NCBI RefSeq assembly: GCF_000013885.1
Contig: NC_007961.1
Span: forward strand, 57,409 to 121,408
Length of the DNA stretch: 64,000 nt
Direction of reading: 5' to 3'
Source: Nitrobacter hamburgensis X14
GTDB taxonomy: Bacteria > Pseudomonadota > Alphaproteobacteria > Rhizobiales > Xanthobacteraceae
Under the pieces are notes generated by a model, which made no database searches, was not told the DNA's origin, and saw nothing but the letters and a program-made list of their open reading frames with translations. Within the stretch, counting starts at the first letter, position 1, and every line of letters starts with the position of its first letter. A program made the position numbers and the translations under genes. Shown here piece by piece: positions 27,498-35,989 of this stretch.

Positions 27498-28955
27498 ATG
27501 AAAATCGTCCGTGGCGCGTGGCTGCATCAGAGTCTTCTTCGAAATAGTCGGTCGGTGCTGGTGCTGGCCGGTTCTCTTGTTCTCTCCGGTTGCGCGACTT
27601 TCTCGCCGGATCGCGGCATGGGCGTCGTCGCCGACATCGCCGGCAACACGATCAGGAAGGACGTGATCGCGATCCGCTCGGTGGACGACGCGCAGCGGGC
27701 GGACGACAGCGTCAAGCGTCTGCTGCACCGGACGCTCAACGTCGAAACCGCGGTTCAGGTCGCGTTGCTCAACAATCGCGGGCTTCAGGCGTCGTACAAT
27801 GAGTTGGCGTTGGCCGAAGCCGATCGTGTTCAGGAAAGCCTGCCGCCCAATCCGACCTTCTCGGTCTCGCGCATTTCGGGCAACGGCGCCACCGAGATCG
27901 AGCGCCAGGTCGTGGGAGACATCCTCGCACTTGCGACGCTGCCGTTCCGTTCGGAGATCGCGAAGCAGCGTTTCCGGCAGGCACAGCTTCGCGCCGCATT
28001 GGAAACGCTTCGGCTTGCCGCCGATGTCAGACGCGATTTTTACCGCGCGGTAGCCGCAAACGAACTCGTCGCCCTTCTCAGCGACGCCAAGGCCACCGCC
28101 GAATCCACCGCGCAACTGTCGAAGAAACTTGGCGAGACAGGCTCCCTTAACAAGCTCGATCAGGCCCGTGAGCAGGTCTTCTATGCCGAAACCACCGCGG
28201 ATCTTGCGTCGCTGCGTCAGGAGGCGACGAGTTCGCGCGAAGCCCTGGCGCGGCTGTTGGGCCTGTGGGACGGCGATCTCAATTTCAAACTGCCGAGCCA
28301 CCTGCCGGCTCTGCCGCAGCGTCCGCGGACCTTGCCGCGCATCGAAGTCGACGCCGTCGAACACCGTATCGATCTGCAGGTCGCCCGCATCGAACTCGAC
28401 GCGCTCGCAAAATCGCTGAACCTCACCGAAGCCAGCCGGTTTGTCACGATGCTCGATATCGCCGGCATCGACCGCAAGACCCGCGATCCCGAAAGCACGC
28501 CCTTCCGCGAACGCGGGTTTGACATCCAGTTCCAGATCCCGATCTTCGACGGCGGCGAGGTGAGAGTCCGGCAGGCCGCCGAGACCTACAACCAGGCATT
28601 CAATCGTCTGACCGAAAAGGCCGTCAACGTCCGGTCGGAAGCACGCGACGCCTACCGCAGCTATCGTTCCTCCTATGAAATCGCCAGCCAGTATCAGCGC
28701 GAGGTCCTGCCGCTGCGCAAGATCATCACGGAAGAGATGCAGCTGCGCCTCTCGAGCATGCAGGTCGACGTCTTCGCGCTGCTGACGGAAGCGCGTCAAC
28801 GGATTGCCTCGTTGCGTGCGGCGATCATAGCCAAACGCGCCTTCTGGTTCGCGCAGTCCGACCTGCAAACCGCCGTCAACGGCGGCGGCAGCGGAGAAGG
28901 TCAAAGCAAATCCCCCACGACCACCGCCCGGACGGGCGGCAACGGCGGCCATTGA
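27498..28955 (+). CDS. TolC-family outer-membrane efflux protein
   Basis: A 485-residue protein with a lipoprotein-type signal (VLAGSLVLSGCATFSPDRGM) and the two long-helix repeats of outer-membrane efflux proteins (LNVETAVQVALLNNRGLQAS; FDIQFQIPIFDGGEVRVRQA). It would form the outer-membrane channel of an RND or other tripartite metal pump. No inner-membrane permease or adaptor follows here: only an RND scrap near 23.2 kb remains. Start 27498 has a TTAGGAG site. The next gene lies 11 bases on. Confidence 0.88.
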   Translation: MKIVRGAWLHQSLLRNSRSVLVLAGSLVLSGCATFSPDRGMGVVADIAGNTIRKDVIAIRSVDDAQRADDSVKRLLHRTLNVETAVQVALLNNRGLQASYNELALAEADRVQESLPPNPTFSVSRISGNGATEIERQVVGDILALATLPFRSEIAKQRFRQAQLRAALETLRLAADVRRDFYRAVAANELVALLSDAKATAESTAQLSKKLGETGSLNKLDQAREQVFYAETTADLASLRQEATSSREALARLLGLWDGDLNFKLPSHLPALPQRPRTLPRIEVDAVEHRIDLQVARIELDALAKSLNLTEASRFVTMLDIAGIDRKTRDPESTPFRERGFDIQFQIPIFDGGEVRVRQAAETYNQAFNRLTEKAVNVRSEARDAYRSYRSSYEIASQYQREVLPLRKIITEEMQLRLSSMQVDVFALLTEARQRIASLRAAIIAKRAFWFAQSDLQTAVNGGGSGEGQSKSPTTTARTGGNGGH

Positions 28956-28966
28956 AGGAGACCAAC

Positions 28967-30355
28967 ATGCTATCGCGCAGAGGATTTCTCGGCACCGCGG
29001 CGCTGGTCAGCGCAACGGCGGTGAGCGGCCGCGCCCAGGCCGCGAATATTCCCGAAGCTCCGATGATGGACAAGGCGACGATGCAGCCGCCGCTGCACCC
29101 GTCGAGCGGCCCGGACTATCGCCCGGTTGTGACGTTGAATGGCTGGTCCTTGCCTTGGCGAATGAACGGCGACTGGAAGGAATTCCATCTCGTCGCCGAA
29201 CCGGTCGTGCGCGAGTTCGCGCCGGGCATGAAGGCCTTCCTGTGGGGCTACAATGGTCAGGCGCCGGGCCCGACCATCGAGGCCGTCGAGGGCGACAAGG
29301 TCCGCATCTTCGTCACCAACAAACTGCCGGAACATACCACCGTGCATTGGCACGGCATGATCGTGCCAAACGGCATGGACGGTGTCGGCGGCCTCAATCA
29401 GCCGCACATCAAACCCGGCCAGACCTTCGTCTACGAATTCGAGATGCGTAACAGCGGGACCTTCATGTACCACCCGCATTCCGACGAAATGGTGCAGATG
29501 GCGATGGGCATGATGGGCATGATCGTCGTGCATCCACGCGACGCGACCTTCCGTCCCGTCGACCGCGACTTCGTCTTCATCATGAGCACTTACGACATCG
29601 ATCCCGGTACCTATCTGCCCAAAGTCTCCGAGATGACCGATTTCAACATGTGGACATGGAACAGCCGCGTCTTCCCGGGGATCGACGTATTGCCGGTTCG
29701 TCTGGGGGATCGTGTGCGTGTGCGCATGGGCAATCTGTCCATGACGAGCCATCCGATCCATTTGCACGGTCATCATTTCGCGGTCACCTGCACGGACGGA
29801 GGCTGGGTCCCCGAAAGCGCGCAGTGGCCTGAAACCACCGTCAATGTCCCCGTCGGCGCCGTCCGGGCCTTTGACGTGGTGGCGGATAATCCCGGCGACT
29901 GGGCGTTTCATTGTCACAAGTCGCATCACACCATGAACGCGATGGGACACAATGTTGCGAACATGATCGGCGTGTCCCCCAAGGATTTAGCCAAAGCGGT
30001 TGGAAAGCTCGCGCCGGATGCAATGGCGATGGGATCGAGGGGAATGGCGATGGGCGAGATGGAAATGCCGATGCCCGACAACACGCTGATGATGATGACC
30101 GGAACGGGACCATTCGGTCCGATCGAAATGGGTGGGATGTTTACCGTCATGAAGATCCGCGAGGGGCTCGCGCGCGACGATTACAGTGATCCCGGTCCCT
30201 ACAAGTATCCCGAAGGCACGGTCGCGCACTTGGTCGATGCGCCCGCCGGCCAGGCTCCGCGTCAAACCGGCTCCGAAAAGACCGGCCAGCCCGATGCGAT
30301 GAAGGGCATGAAGGGGATGAAAGGCATGGACATGAAGGGAATGAAGGGCATGTAG
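28967..30355 (+). CDS. Multicopper oxidase with Tat signal and Met-rich tail
   Basis: The 462-residue protein begins MLSRRGFLGTAALVSATAVS, a twin-arginine signal. Copper-ligand motifs are TVHWHGMIVPNGMDG, FMYHPHSDEMVQMAMG, SHPIHLHGHHFAVTC and WAFHCHKSHHTMNAMG, covering type 1, 2 and 3 sites. The tail repeats MKGM (KGMKGMKGMDMKGMKGM), expected to bind Cu+. It likely oxidises periplasmic Cu+ to less toxic Cu2+. ATG 28967 has a GAAGGAG site; an in-frame TTG at 28952 is less likely. It is in an operon with the outer-membrane factor. Confidence 0.92.
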   Translation: MLSRRGFLGTAALVSATAVSGRAQAANIPEAPMMDKATMQPPLHPSSGPDYRPVVTLNGWSLPWRMNGDWKEFHLVAEPVVREFAPGMKAFLWGYNGQAPGPTIEAVEGDKVRIFVTNKLPEHTTVHWHGMIVPNGMDGVGGLNQPHIKPGQTFVYEFEMRNSGTFMYHPHSDEMVQMAMGMMGMIVVHPRDATFRPVDRDFVFIMSTYDIDPGTYLPKVSEMTDFNMWTWNSRVFPGIDVLPVRLGDRVRVRMGNLSMTSHPIHLHGHHFAVTCTDGGWVPESAQWPETTVNVPVGAVRAFDVVADNPGDWAFHCHKSHHTMNAMGHNVANMIGVSPKDLAKAVGKLAPDAMAMGSRGMAMGEMEMPMPDNTLMMMTGTGPFGPIEMGGMFTVMKIREGLARDDYSDPGPYKYPEGTVAHLVDAPAGQAPRQTGSEKTGQPDAMKGMKGMKGMDMKGMKGM

Positions 30356-30402
30356 CCGCCTTCTTTTTTGATCGTCGGCAGCTACCACTCAAAGGAAAGA
30401 AA

Positions 30403-30702
30403 ATGAAACCCACAAACCTCGCATCTGCCGTCTTCGTGCCTTCGCTCTTCGCTCCGCTCGCCGCCTCCGCGCAGGCGATGGCAAAGGGCGCTGTCAAGAA
30501 GGTCGACGTTGCCGGCGCAAAGATCACCATGACTAGCGGTCCGATCAAGAACCTCGATATGGAAGACGACAACATGACGACGGTTTTTCGCGTCGAGGAT
30601 CCCGCGATGCGGAAGCAAGTGAAGCCCGGCGACAAAGTTCAGTTTGAGACCGAGAAGGCCAGCGCTGGATTTACGATCGCCAAGCTGCAAAGGGCGAAAT
30701 AG
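30403..30702 (+). CDS. CusF-like periplasmic copper-binding protein
   Basis: A 99-residue protein with signal peptide (MKPTNLASAVFVPSLFAPLA to ASAQA) and a small beta-barrel domain containing NLDMEDDNMTTVFRVEDPAM, with Met residues at positions used for Cu+ in CusF. It would carry Cu+ or Ag+ in the periplasm. Start 30403 has a GGAAAG site. It follows the oxidase by 47 bases, in the same orientation. Confidence 0.82.
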   Translation: MKPTNLASAVFVPSLFAPLAASAQAMAKGAVKKVDVAGAKITMTSGPIKNLDMEDDNMTTVFRVEDPAMRKQVKPGDKVQFETEKASAGFTIAKLQRAK

Positions 30703-30750
30703 TCGGCGAAAGACGACCGATCGGCTGAACCGTATCCGCGAGGACGATTC

Positions 30751-31263
30751 ATGGTAGCGCTTCCCTACGACTATTATTTGATCGCATGGTTCGCCCTCGC
30801 GGCCGTGTCGACCGCCTACGTCGCGTTCGACCAGTTCAACGGCAACCCAGAACCGACGGTGATGAAATGGGGCTTCATCCTCGTCACGCTCTACATGGGG
30901 CCGTTCGGGCTGCTGCTGTATGTGCTCGCCGACAAGGAGCCTCATCCGGGCGAACATGAGCAGTTCACCTCGCCACTGTGGAAGCAGGGCATCGGCAGCA
31001 CCATCCACTGCGTCGCCGGCGACGCGACGGGCATCATCCTAGCCGCTGTCGTGACGGCGTCGCTCGGGCTGTCGATGTGGATCGACCTGATTGTCGAATA
31101 CATCGCCGGGTTCTCGTTCGGGCTTTTGATCTTCCAGTCGCCCCCGGGCCAGCGCTATGATGTCATCTGGACCGCCCGCAAGCCGGGCAAGTGGCTCGTG
31201 CATTGCCACATCCGCACCACACCTCGAACAACAACGTCGAGCAGCACGGCGGCGGCGGGCTGA
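30751..31263 (+). CDS. DUF4396 membrane protein with its tail replaced by oxidase sequence
   Basis: Residues 1-130 match DUF4396 inner-membrane proteins (MKWGFILVTLYMGPFGLLLY; PLWKQGIGSTIHCVAGDATG; IVEYIAGFSFGLLIFQS). After that the frame runs without break into GQRYDVIWTARKPGKWLVHC, which belongs to a multicopper oxidase. The end of the true DUF4396 gene and most of the oxidase gene have been deleted, leaving a chimera. DUF4396 genes frequently sit beside copper oxidases. Whether the chimera is stable is unknown. Confidence 0.75.
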   Translation: MVALPYDYYLIAWFALAAVSTAYVAFDQFNGNPEPTVMKWGFILVTLYMGPFGLLLYVLADKEPHPGEHEQFTSPLWKQGIGSTIHCVAGDATGIILAAVVTASLGLSMWIDLIVEYIAGFSFGLLIFQSPPGQRYDVIWTARKPGKWLVHCHIRTTPRTTTSSSTAAAG

Positions 31264-31286
31264 TGCTGGTTCTGAATGTTCAATGA
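31141..31286 (+). pseudogene. Multicopper oxidase C-terminal remnant
   Basis: GQRYDVIWTARKPGKWLVHC then HI is followed by a frameshift near 31208 into HHTSNNNVEQHGGGGLMLVL and NVQ-stop at 31286. This is the end of a second oxidase, distinct from the one at 28967, with the HCHIPHH copper motif damaged by the shift. Confidence 0.72.
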
Positions 31287-31419
31287 GCGGTGGATTCGGT
31301 TTTGCGGCTTCCCGCCGAAGTGGTCGCATCCGCTTCAGGGGAGTCAGAAACAAGCCGCTCTCCTTTGCAGCCGGTCTCATCAAATGGAATTACCGAATTG
31401 AAAAGGAGCTATCTTCGAA

Positions 31420-32037
31420 ATGACCAAATTGGTTGGTGCCGCGATCCTCGCGGTTGTGATCGTGCTGGCGGGAGCCGGAGCCTTCGTGTTCTCGGGCGTC
31501 TATGACGTTGGAGCTGATACCCCGCATTGGACGCTCACCAGAAAAATCATAGAGATCGTTCGTGACCGCGCCATTGCCGTTCGGGCCAACGATATCCAGG
31601 TCCCGGACCTGACGGGCGAGCAACTGATCCTCAAAGGCGCGGGACAATACGCGGCGATGTGCGCGGACTGTCACCTCGCGCCCGGCAAATCGGAGTCGGA
31701 AATCCGGCCGGGCCTTTACCCGAAACCGCCCAAGCTCTCCGAACATCCCATCGATCCCAAAACCGTGTTCTGGGTCACCAAACACGGCTTGAAGATGAGC
31801 GGAATGCCGGCGTGGGGACTCGGACACGACGACGAGACACTCTGGAGCATCGTTGCCTTCGTGGGGAAATTACCGGGAATGTCGGCCCAGCAATACAAGG
31901 ACATCGTCGCAAAAGCGCCTCCCGACGAAGAGATGGAATCCATGGACCGAGGTGACGGTCACACGCATGGCGGACATCAGGAACACAACGCGGACCCATC
32001 GAACGAAGCCGGTCCGAAGCCGCGCCATCATCACTAA
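31420..32037 (+). CDS. Class I c-type cytochrome with His-rich tail
   Basis: A 205-residue protein with N-terminal membrane anchor/signal (MTKLVGAAILAVVIVLAGAG), heme motif CADCH at about residue 84 and a Met ligand candidate in KMSGMPAWG. The C-terminus is His-rich (DGHTHGGHQEHN; RHHH), probably metal binding. It has an AAAGGAG site. The neighbouring copper oxidase remnants suggest it passes electrons in periplasmic copper oxidation, but this is inferred. Confidence 0.85.
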   Translation: MTKLVGAAILAVVIVLAGAGAFVFSGVYDVGADTPHWTLTRKIIEIVRDRAIAVRANDIQVPDLTGEQLILKGAGQYAAMCADCHLAPGKSESEIRPGLYPKPPKLSEHPIDPKTVFWVTKHGLKMSGMPAWGLGHDDETLWSIVAFVGKLPGMSAQQYKDIVAKAPPDEEMESMDRGDGHTHGGHQEHNADPSNEAGPKPRHHH

Positions 32038-32249
32038 CGGTTGGAGGCCGGAGGATGTGCGCCACTGTAGGCCAAGCGGGTGGGACCGCGTTCCTTGCCC
32101 TGATGGCATTCGCCCCCCTTTTCGCCATCTGAGATGCGGCCAACGGCACCTGCCCTCAACATCGTCGCGGCGATGTACTCGACCCGGGTCTTTATAGCTT
32201 CGCCCGAATCGCCCTAGCAATGGCATGAGCTTTGCTGAACGGGCTCTGA

Positions 32250-32418
32250 TCAGCCGCCTGTTTGACTTGCAAGGCGTTCAGGCATGTCGAGCAGTTTCAT
32301 CGCGGCGGCGGCAATGGCTTCGCCGATCGTCGGATAGGTTTTCGCCGAGTTGATCGAGACGCCGCCAGGAAACGTTACCGTGGCCTGATAGCCGTTGCCT
32401 TTTGGCGTGGCCGAAAGC
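32250..32418 (-). pseudogene. Small hypothetical protein cut by an IS630 derivative
   Basis: The minus strand encodes SATPKGNGYQATVTFPGGVS followed by INSAKTYPTIGEAIAAAAMK and a TGA at 32250-32252. It looks like the C-terminal part of a small alphaproteobacterial protein of unknown function; its start is lost at the edge of the IS630 derivative (TA at 32419). Confidence 0.5.
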
Positions 32419-32420
32419 TA

Positions 32421-32886
32421 GTACCTCCTTTTCTTAGAAGGTGAGTCGTGATTCAAGATCGGGATGATCCCCGAAGCAAGAGAAGTTCGCCTTTCGAGGA
32501 AAGATCGCAATGTGCTTGAGGCGTGTTGTCGCTCACCGGTGACGTTGCAGCGCGATTTGAAGCGAGCGCGGATAGTTCTGTTGGCGGCGGACGGGCGCAG
32601 CACCCGCTCGATCGCCAAAGAAGTCGGGGTCCAGCCGCGGATTGTCAGCCTTTGGCGGCACCGCTATGCCGATCATGGCCTTGAAGGGCTGCAAGACAAG
32701 CCGCGACCCGGCAAGCAGCCGATCTATACGAAGGCTCCTTCACAAGCCTCAAGCAGCTTCAGGAGCACATCGATGCCTACGTCAACGCGTACAACGACAA
32801 AGCCGAGCCCTTCCTCTGGACCAAGAAAAAGGTCCGTCAACGTCGCTTCCAAGGCCGCCGTATCACTCAGCTATGATTCCGGGTAC
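32421..32886 (+). mobile_element. IS630 deletion derivative (466 bp)
   Basis: Both ends match the full IS at 41164-42282 (GTACCTCC on the left, GGGTAC on the right), and it is flanked by TA on each side as expected for IS630. Alignment with the parent shows a single 653-bp internal deletion that joins 32736 to 32737 (parent 41479 to 42133). The left part keeps the start of the transposase (MIPEAREVRLSRKDRNVLEA, with the helix-turn-helix), cut before the catalytic domain. It is non-autonomous but could be mobilised by the parent transposase. Confidence 0.88.
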
Positions 32887-32995
32887 TAGGCATTTCGCGG
32901 GTACTCCCTGTCCGATGACATCTCCCGTTGAAGTCTGGCGGCGCCACCGTGAATTATGTCCATCGGCGCTTGTGGTGGAACAACAGCGGCTGACC

Positions 32996-33499
32996 TCATC
33001 TCCCGCGCGTTGAGCGCGACAGGCGCCGCCTGGATTCGCCACTCGAGGCTGCCGAGAGGAGTTTGTTCCACGTGTCTGGTGGGTTTCCCCGGTCCAACAT
33101 CTTCCTGAATACTGCGTACGCGTCGTTCGCGCTCTCGTAGGCGCGCAGCGTCGAATCATCATTCACCCATGCGAGAACGATGATCTTGGCGTCTGCTGAT
33201 TGCTGGTAGCGGAAGAATAGGCGGAACTGCTGGAGGAATTTGGCGCGGGACCAGTGTTTGTAATCCTCGCCAAGCGTGCTTCCCTGCCGGTAGATCTCGC
33301 GCGTCGGGTCACCCGGTATGTCTTCGAACGCGACCTTCAAGACGGCCGCGAGGAGCTTCGCGCCGCGTTTTTTCTTGTATTTCGTGGGATCTTTCTTCCG
33401 TGTCTTCTCGACGGTCTCGATCATCGCCTCGAGCTGATCGAGAAAGAGGGGATGCGCGTAGATCGTCCAACCGTTGATCTTAACGATGTCGTCGCTCAC
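32996..33499 (-). CDS. yhaV: YhaV-family toxin (ribonuclease)
   Basis: A 167-residue protein beginning MSDDIVKINGWTIYAHPLFL, with SKAEF-type positions represented by GSTLGEDYKHWSRAKFLQQF and RLFFRYQQSADAKIIVLAWV, all typical of YhaV mRNA interferases. The toxin degrades mRNA when its antitoxin is lost. It overlaps the PrlF-like antitoxin by 4 bases (ATGA). The last 20 residues are Arg/Ser-rich and may be a run-on. The pair may stabilise this element. Confidence 0.88.
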   Translation of the reverse strand: MSDDIVKINGWTIYAHPLFLDQLEAMIETVEKTRKKDPTKYKKKRGAKLLAAVLKVAFEDIPGDPTREIYRQGSTLGEDYKHWSRAKFLQQFRLFFRYQQSADAKIIVLAWVNDDSTLRAYESANDAYAVFRKMLDRGNPPDTWNKLLSAASSGESRRRLSRSTRGR

Positions 33500-33837
33500 G
33501 CCTCGTCGACCGGGAGAGCTGCGTCGAGGTCGACCTTGACGCCCTTGACCAGCGCCTTGCCGCGCGTGAGCAGCGACTTCGACATCGGCCGAATCCGTGC
33601 AGGTTCTTTCGCCATGTCGCGCGCCAGGAAGTCGAGGAACTTGCCGATCACGGGATCGTTCTGGTCCGCGCGCGCCTCCATTTTCGAGATCATGACGGTG
33701 CCGTCAGCCAGCCCGCGAAACACCACTTGGTCGCGTTTGCCAAGTGCAAGCATCTTGCGGATGGCGGCGGGCACGGTCGTCTGGCCGCGGTCCGTTATCG
33801 TCGCGGGGATTTCAAGGATTTCAGCTGTCTTTGCCAT
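33496..33837 (-). CDS. prlF: PrlF-type antitoxin with AbrB-like DNA-binding domain
   Basis: A 113-residue protein. Residues 8-50 form a SpoVT/AbrB swapped-hairpin domain (TITDRGQTTVPAAIRKMLAL), and the C-terminal half (FLDFLARDMAKEPARI) binds toxin in relatives. It neutralises YhaV and represses its own operon. The start codon is preceded by a GGAGC-type site. A nearly perfect palindrome 32 bases upstream is the likely operator. Confidence 0.88.
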   Translation of the reverse strand: MAKTAEILEIPATITDRGQTTVPAAIRKMLALGKRDQVVFRGLADGTVMISKMEARADQNDPVIGKFLDFLARDMAKEPARIRPMSKSLLTRGKALVKGVKVDLDAALPVDEA

Positions 33838-33868
33838 AATCGGCTCCTTGCGTCGTCATGCCAACCCA

Positions 33869-33888
33869 TGTAATGCATTTGCATTGTA
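33869..33888. promoter_or_regulatory. Candidate operator of the prlF-yhaV operon
   Basis: TGTAATGCA-TT-TGCATTGTA is a palindrome with one mismatch, 32 bases upstream of the prlF start, in an AT-rich patch. AbrB-like antitoxins autorepress from such sites. Confidence 0.55.
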
Positions 33889-34075
33889 AGTCAAGATCGC
33901 CTATTCGTTTGGCGAGAAAGTAATGTTTCCAAGCCTGGTTTGGGGATCGGAGTGGGTAACTCCACGGTGTAGCGTTCGCGAACCGCAACTGGGCGCGCCT
34001 CAGCATTAAAGGCGCGCCAGCCGCGAAATTCGCCTGCAGCGGAAAGGGCCAAGTCGGAAGCGTGCGGGTGTTTGG

Positions 34076-34246
34076 ATGTCCTCTGCCAACACGCTGCAGC
34101 TGTGCTACAGAGGAAAACTCGCTTATCTGGGGGAATTGCTTGAGGCGCCAAGATCCAATTGGACCAGAATTTTATGTACCGCTAGGAGCGGCAGAAAAAT
34201 TTCGGACGCCGCATTCTACCCTGACGGCGAACAATCGAACGGGTAA
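34076..34246 (+). CDS. Possible 56-residue protein
   Basis: An ATG frame reads MSSANTLQLCYRGKLAYLGE then LLEAPRSNWT, and ends DAAFYPDGEQSNG. It has a plausible amphipathic composition, but no strong ribosome binding site and no recognised family. The other bases between 33889 and 34299 hold nothing I can name. Confidence 0.3.
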   Translation: MSSANTLQLCYRGKLAYLGELLEAPRSNWTRILCTARSGRKISDAAFYPDGEQSNG

Positions 34247-34299
34247 AGCGGCGGCTCAAGGCTGGCATCGGTCATGGTCGAGACAATCTTCTCGCTCGC

Positions 34300-35135
34300 T
34301 TAGCAGCAGCTACCGCCAGCGACAGCGCGCTGGGCTTCGCGTGAGAACGGCAAGTCCGTGCCACAACCTTTGAAGATGCCATAGTGCCGGTTTGTGTCGC
34401 CGAAGAACTCAAAATGCGGTGCGAGTCGGCTCTCCTGGAGCATGCGATAGGTGTTGCCGCAAACGGGGAAGAGACGCCCGGCATCGATGTCATGATGTTT
34501 GTCGAGGACGAAGTTGTGTACAGCCTCGGGGACCGTCCCGCGATAGCGAACGGCCTGCCCGTAATCCTCGCAAGCGGATTCCAGCCCGTCGAGTTTGAAG
34601 AGACGGTAGGTTGCAGAATAAAATTCGACGGGACCGACAAGTTCGGCGATTTCGAGATCATTGATCCCAAGGCTGCGATCGCTGACTAGACGCGGGTCGC
34701 CTGCGGACTTCGCCAGGTTGAGGAAATCGCCCCAATAGAGCGCACCTGCGAGACATTCGCCGTGCAGGATCGGGTTTGCCCGCAATACCGCAGGGACGCG
34801 CCGGTCCGAGTAGATGTCGGAGAAATAGAGCTCGCCGCCTTTCTTGAGGAGACGATAGGCTGCGGCGAAGACCGCTGCTTTATCAGGTATCAGGTTGATC
34901 ACGCAGTTGGATACGATCAGGTCGAAGCTGTCATTGTCGAAGCTCAATTCGTCGAGGCGCGACACGTCACCCTCGACAAAAGTCACTGTGGACTTCGGAT
35001 AGCCGAACCGATCCCGGTGCCAGTTCTCGTGCGCTCGCGCGATCGCGAGCTGCTCTGGCGTTGCGTCGATTCCCACGACATGGCCTTGAGGCCCCGCCAA
35101 CTGCGCCATGCTGGAACAATCAGGCATGGCCGCGT
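34300..35135 (-). pseudogene. arsM: ArsM-type arsenite methyltransferase, 5'-truncated
   Basis: The minus strand encodes most of an ArsM: GPQGHVVGIDATPEQLAIAR, FDLIVSNCVINLIPDKAAVF with the conserved Cys, LHGECLAGALYWGDFLNLAK (second Cys), and a C-terminal GGSCC. The first part, including the SAM motif (DLGCGSGRD in relatives), is replaced by SYAAMPDCSSMAQL, so the cofactor site is missing. In intact form it would methylate As(III) using SAM. The remaining 280 or so residues join a fragment of another gene near 35140. Confidence 0.8.
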
Positions 35136-35173
35136 AACTTAAACCAAATGGCCTCCGGCAAACCCGGCGCGGT

Positions 35174-35347
35174 TCAATGGCCGCGGCCATGGCGCGGGAC
35201 AAAGACGACTTTAAGACCGTCCAGCGTGCCGAACAGGAACTCGTCGGATGTCTCGCCAAAAGGCGATTCGATCCTCAACCAGGTTGGATCTTCCAGCTCG
35301 GCGATGTCGTAAACGCCGCTTCCGCCGAGTATACCTAAAATCGTCAT
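35174..35347 (-). pseudogene. mtnP: MtnP-type methylthioadenosine phosphorylase, N-terminal stub
   Basis: MTILGILGGSGVYDIAELED, then SPFGETSDEFLFGTLDGLKV and VFVPRHGRGH-stop, is the N-terminal fifth of methylthioadenosine phosphorylase, with the phosphate-binding GGSG and PRHGRGH motifs. A GGAG site precedes ATG 35347. The remaining three quarters of the gene are gone. A deletion has joined it to the truncated arsM. Confidence 0.8.
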
Positions 35348-35386
35348 CCGTGCTCCGCTCTGTTTCGTGAGCCAACGGCGAAGCCG

Positions 35387-35989
35387 TCACTTGAGATTGA
35401 TGAAATAGTCGATGAACGACCGCGCGAGAGGAGAATCCCACGTCGTGGGACCCACCAGAAACCCCGTGACCAAGCCCCGCTTGTCCAGGATGTAGGTGGT
35501 TGGATAGCCATAGACGGGCATGGTTGGTTCCGGCTTCCCCTCACTGGTCAACGCACCGAACTCGTGGTTGGGATCGCGCACGACGGTCAGATGCCGAAGA
35601 TTGTGTCGCTTGACGAACGACTTCACCTGCCGACCATCGCCGCTGTCGAGTGAGACCGCGACAACGACGAAGCGGTCAGACGGAAGACTCGCTGCAAGCG
35701 CCTCGAGAGACGGCATTTCCTCCACACAAGGAGCACACCAACTGGCCCAGAAATTGAGGAGAACGACCTTTCCGTAGAACTTGTCCATACTCAGGGTGCG
35801 GCCGTCGAGGCCGCGGAGTCGCATGAGCGGCGCAGGCCTAAGCGGCTCCTCCAGAACGAACTGGCTTATCCCGTTGCGCAGCGTCGGCGGATCGAGCGAT
35901 TCGGGGTGCGCAGTCGCGCTCGAGAGCGTTGCCGCCACTGAAACGAGGACCGCTGTTGCGATGCGCAAGAACGGATGGACCCACATCAT
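35387..35989 (-). CDS. TlpA-family thiol:disulfide oxidoreductase
   Basis: A 200-residue exported protein with signal peptide (FLRIATAVLVSVAATLSSAT) and a thioredoxin fold with active site NFWASWCAPCVEEMPSLEAL. It would reduce disulfides or manage thiols in the periplasm. ATG 35989 overlaps the anti-sigma stop as ATGA, so it is translationally coupled to the sigma/anti-sigma genes. A periplasmic thiol protein fits the Cys-based copper chelation by the bufferin encoded opposite. Confidence 0.86.
   Translation of the reverse strand: MMWVHPFLRIATAVLVSVAATLSSATAHPESLDPPTLRNGISQFVLEEPLRPAPLMRLRGLDGRTLSMDKFYGKVVLLNFWASWCAPCVEEMPSLEALAASLPSDRFVVVAVSLDSGDGRQVKSFVKRHNLRHLTVVRDPNHEFGALTSEGKPEPTMPVYGYPTTYILDKRGLVTGFLVGPTTWDSPLARSFIDYFINLK

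Noticed and set aside
27462..28952. A 496-codon minus-strand frame opposite the TolC-type gene
   Set aside because: The plus strand has clear family motifs and ribosome binding site; the antisense frame shows only shadow composition.
28952..28966. TTG start for the multicopper oxidase, five codons before ATG 28967
   Set aside because: The ATG directly before the twin-arginine signal has a well-spaced GAAGGAG site that overlaps the TTG codon.
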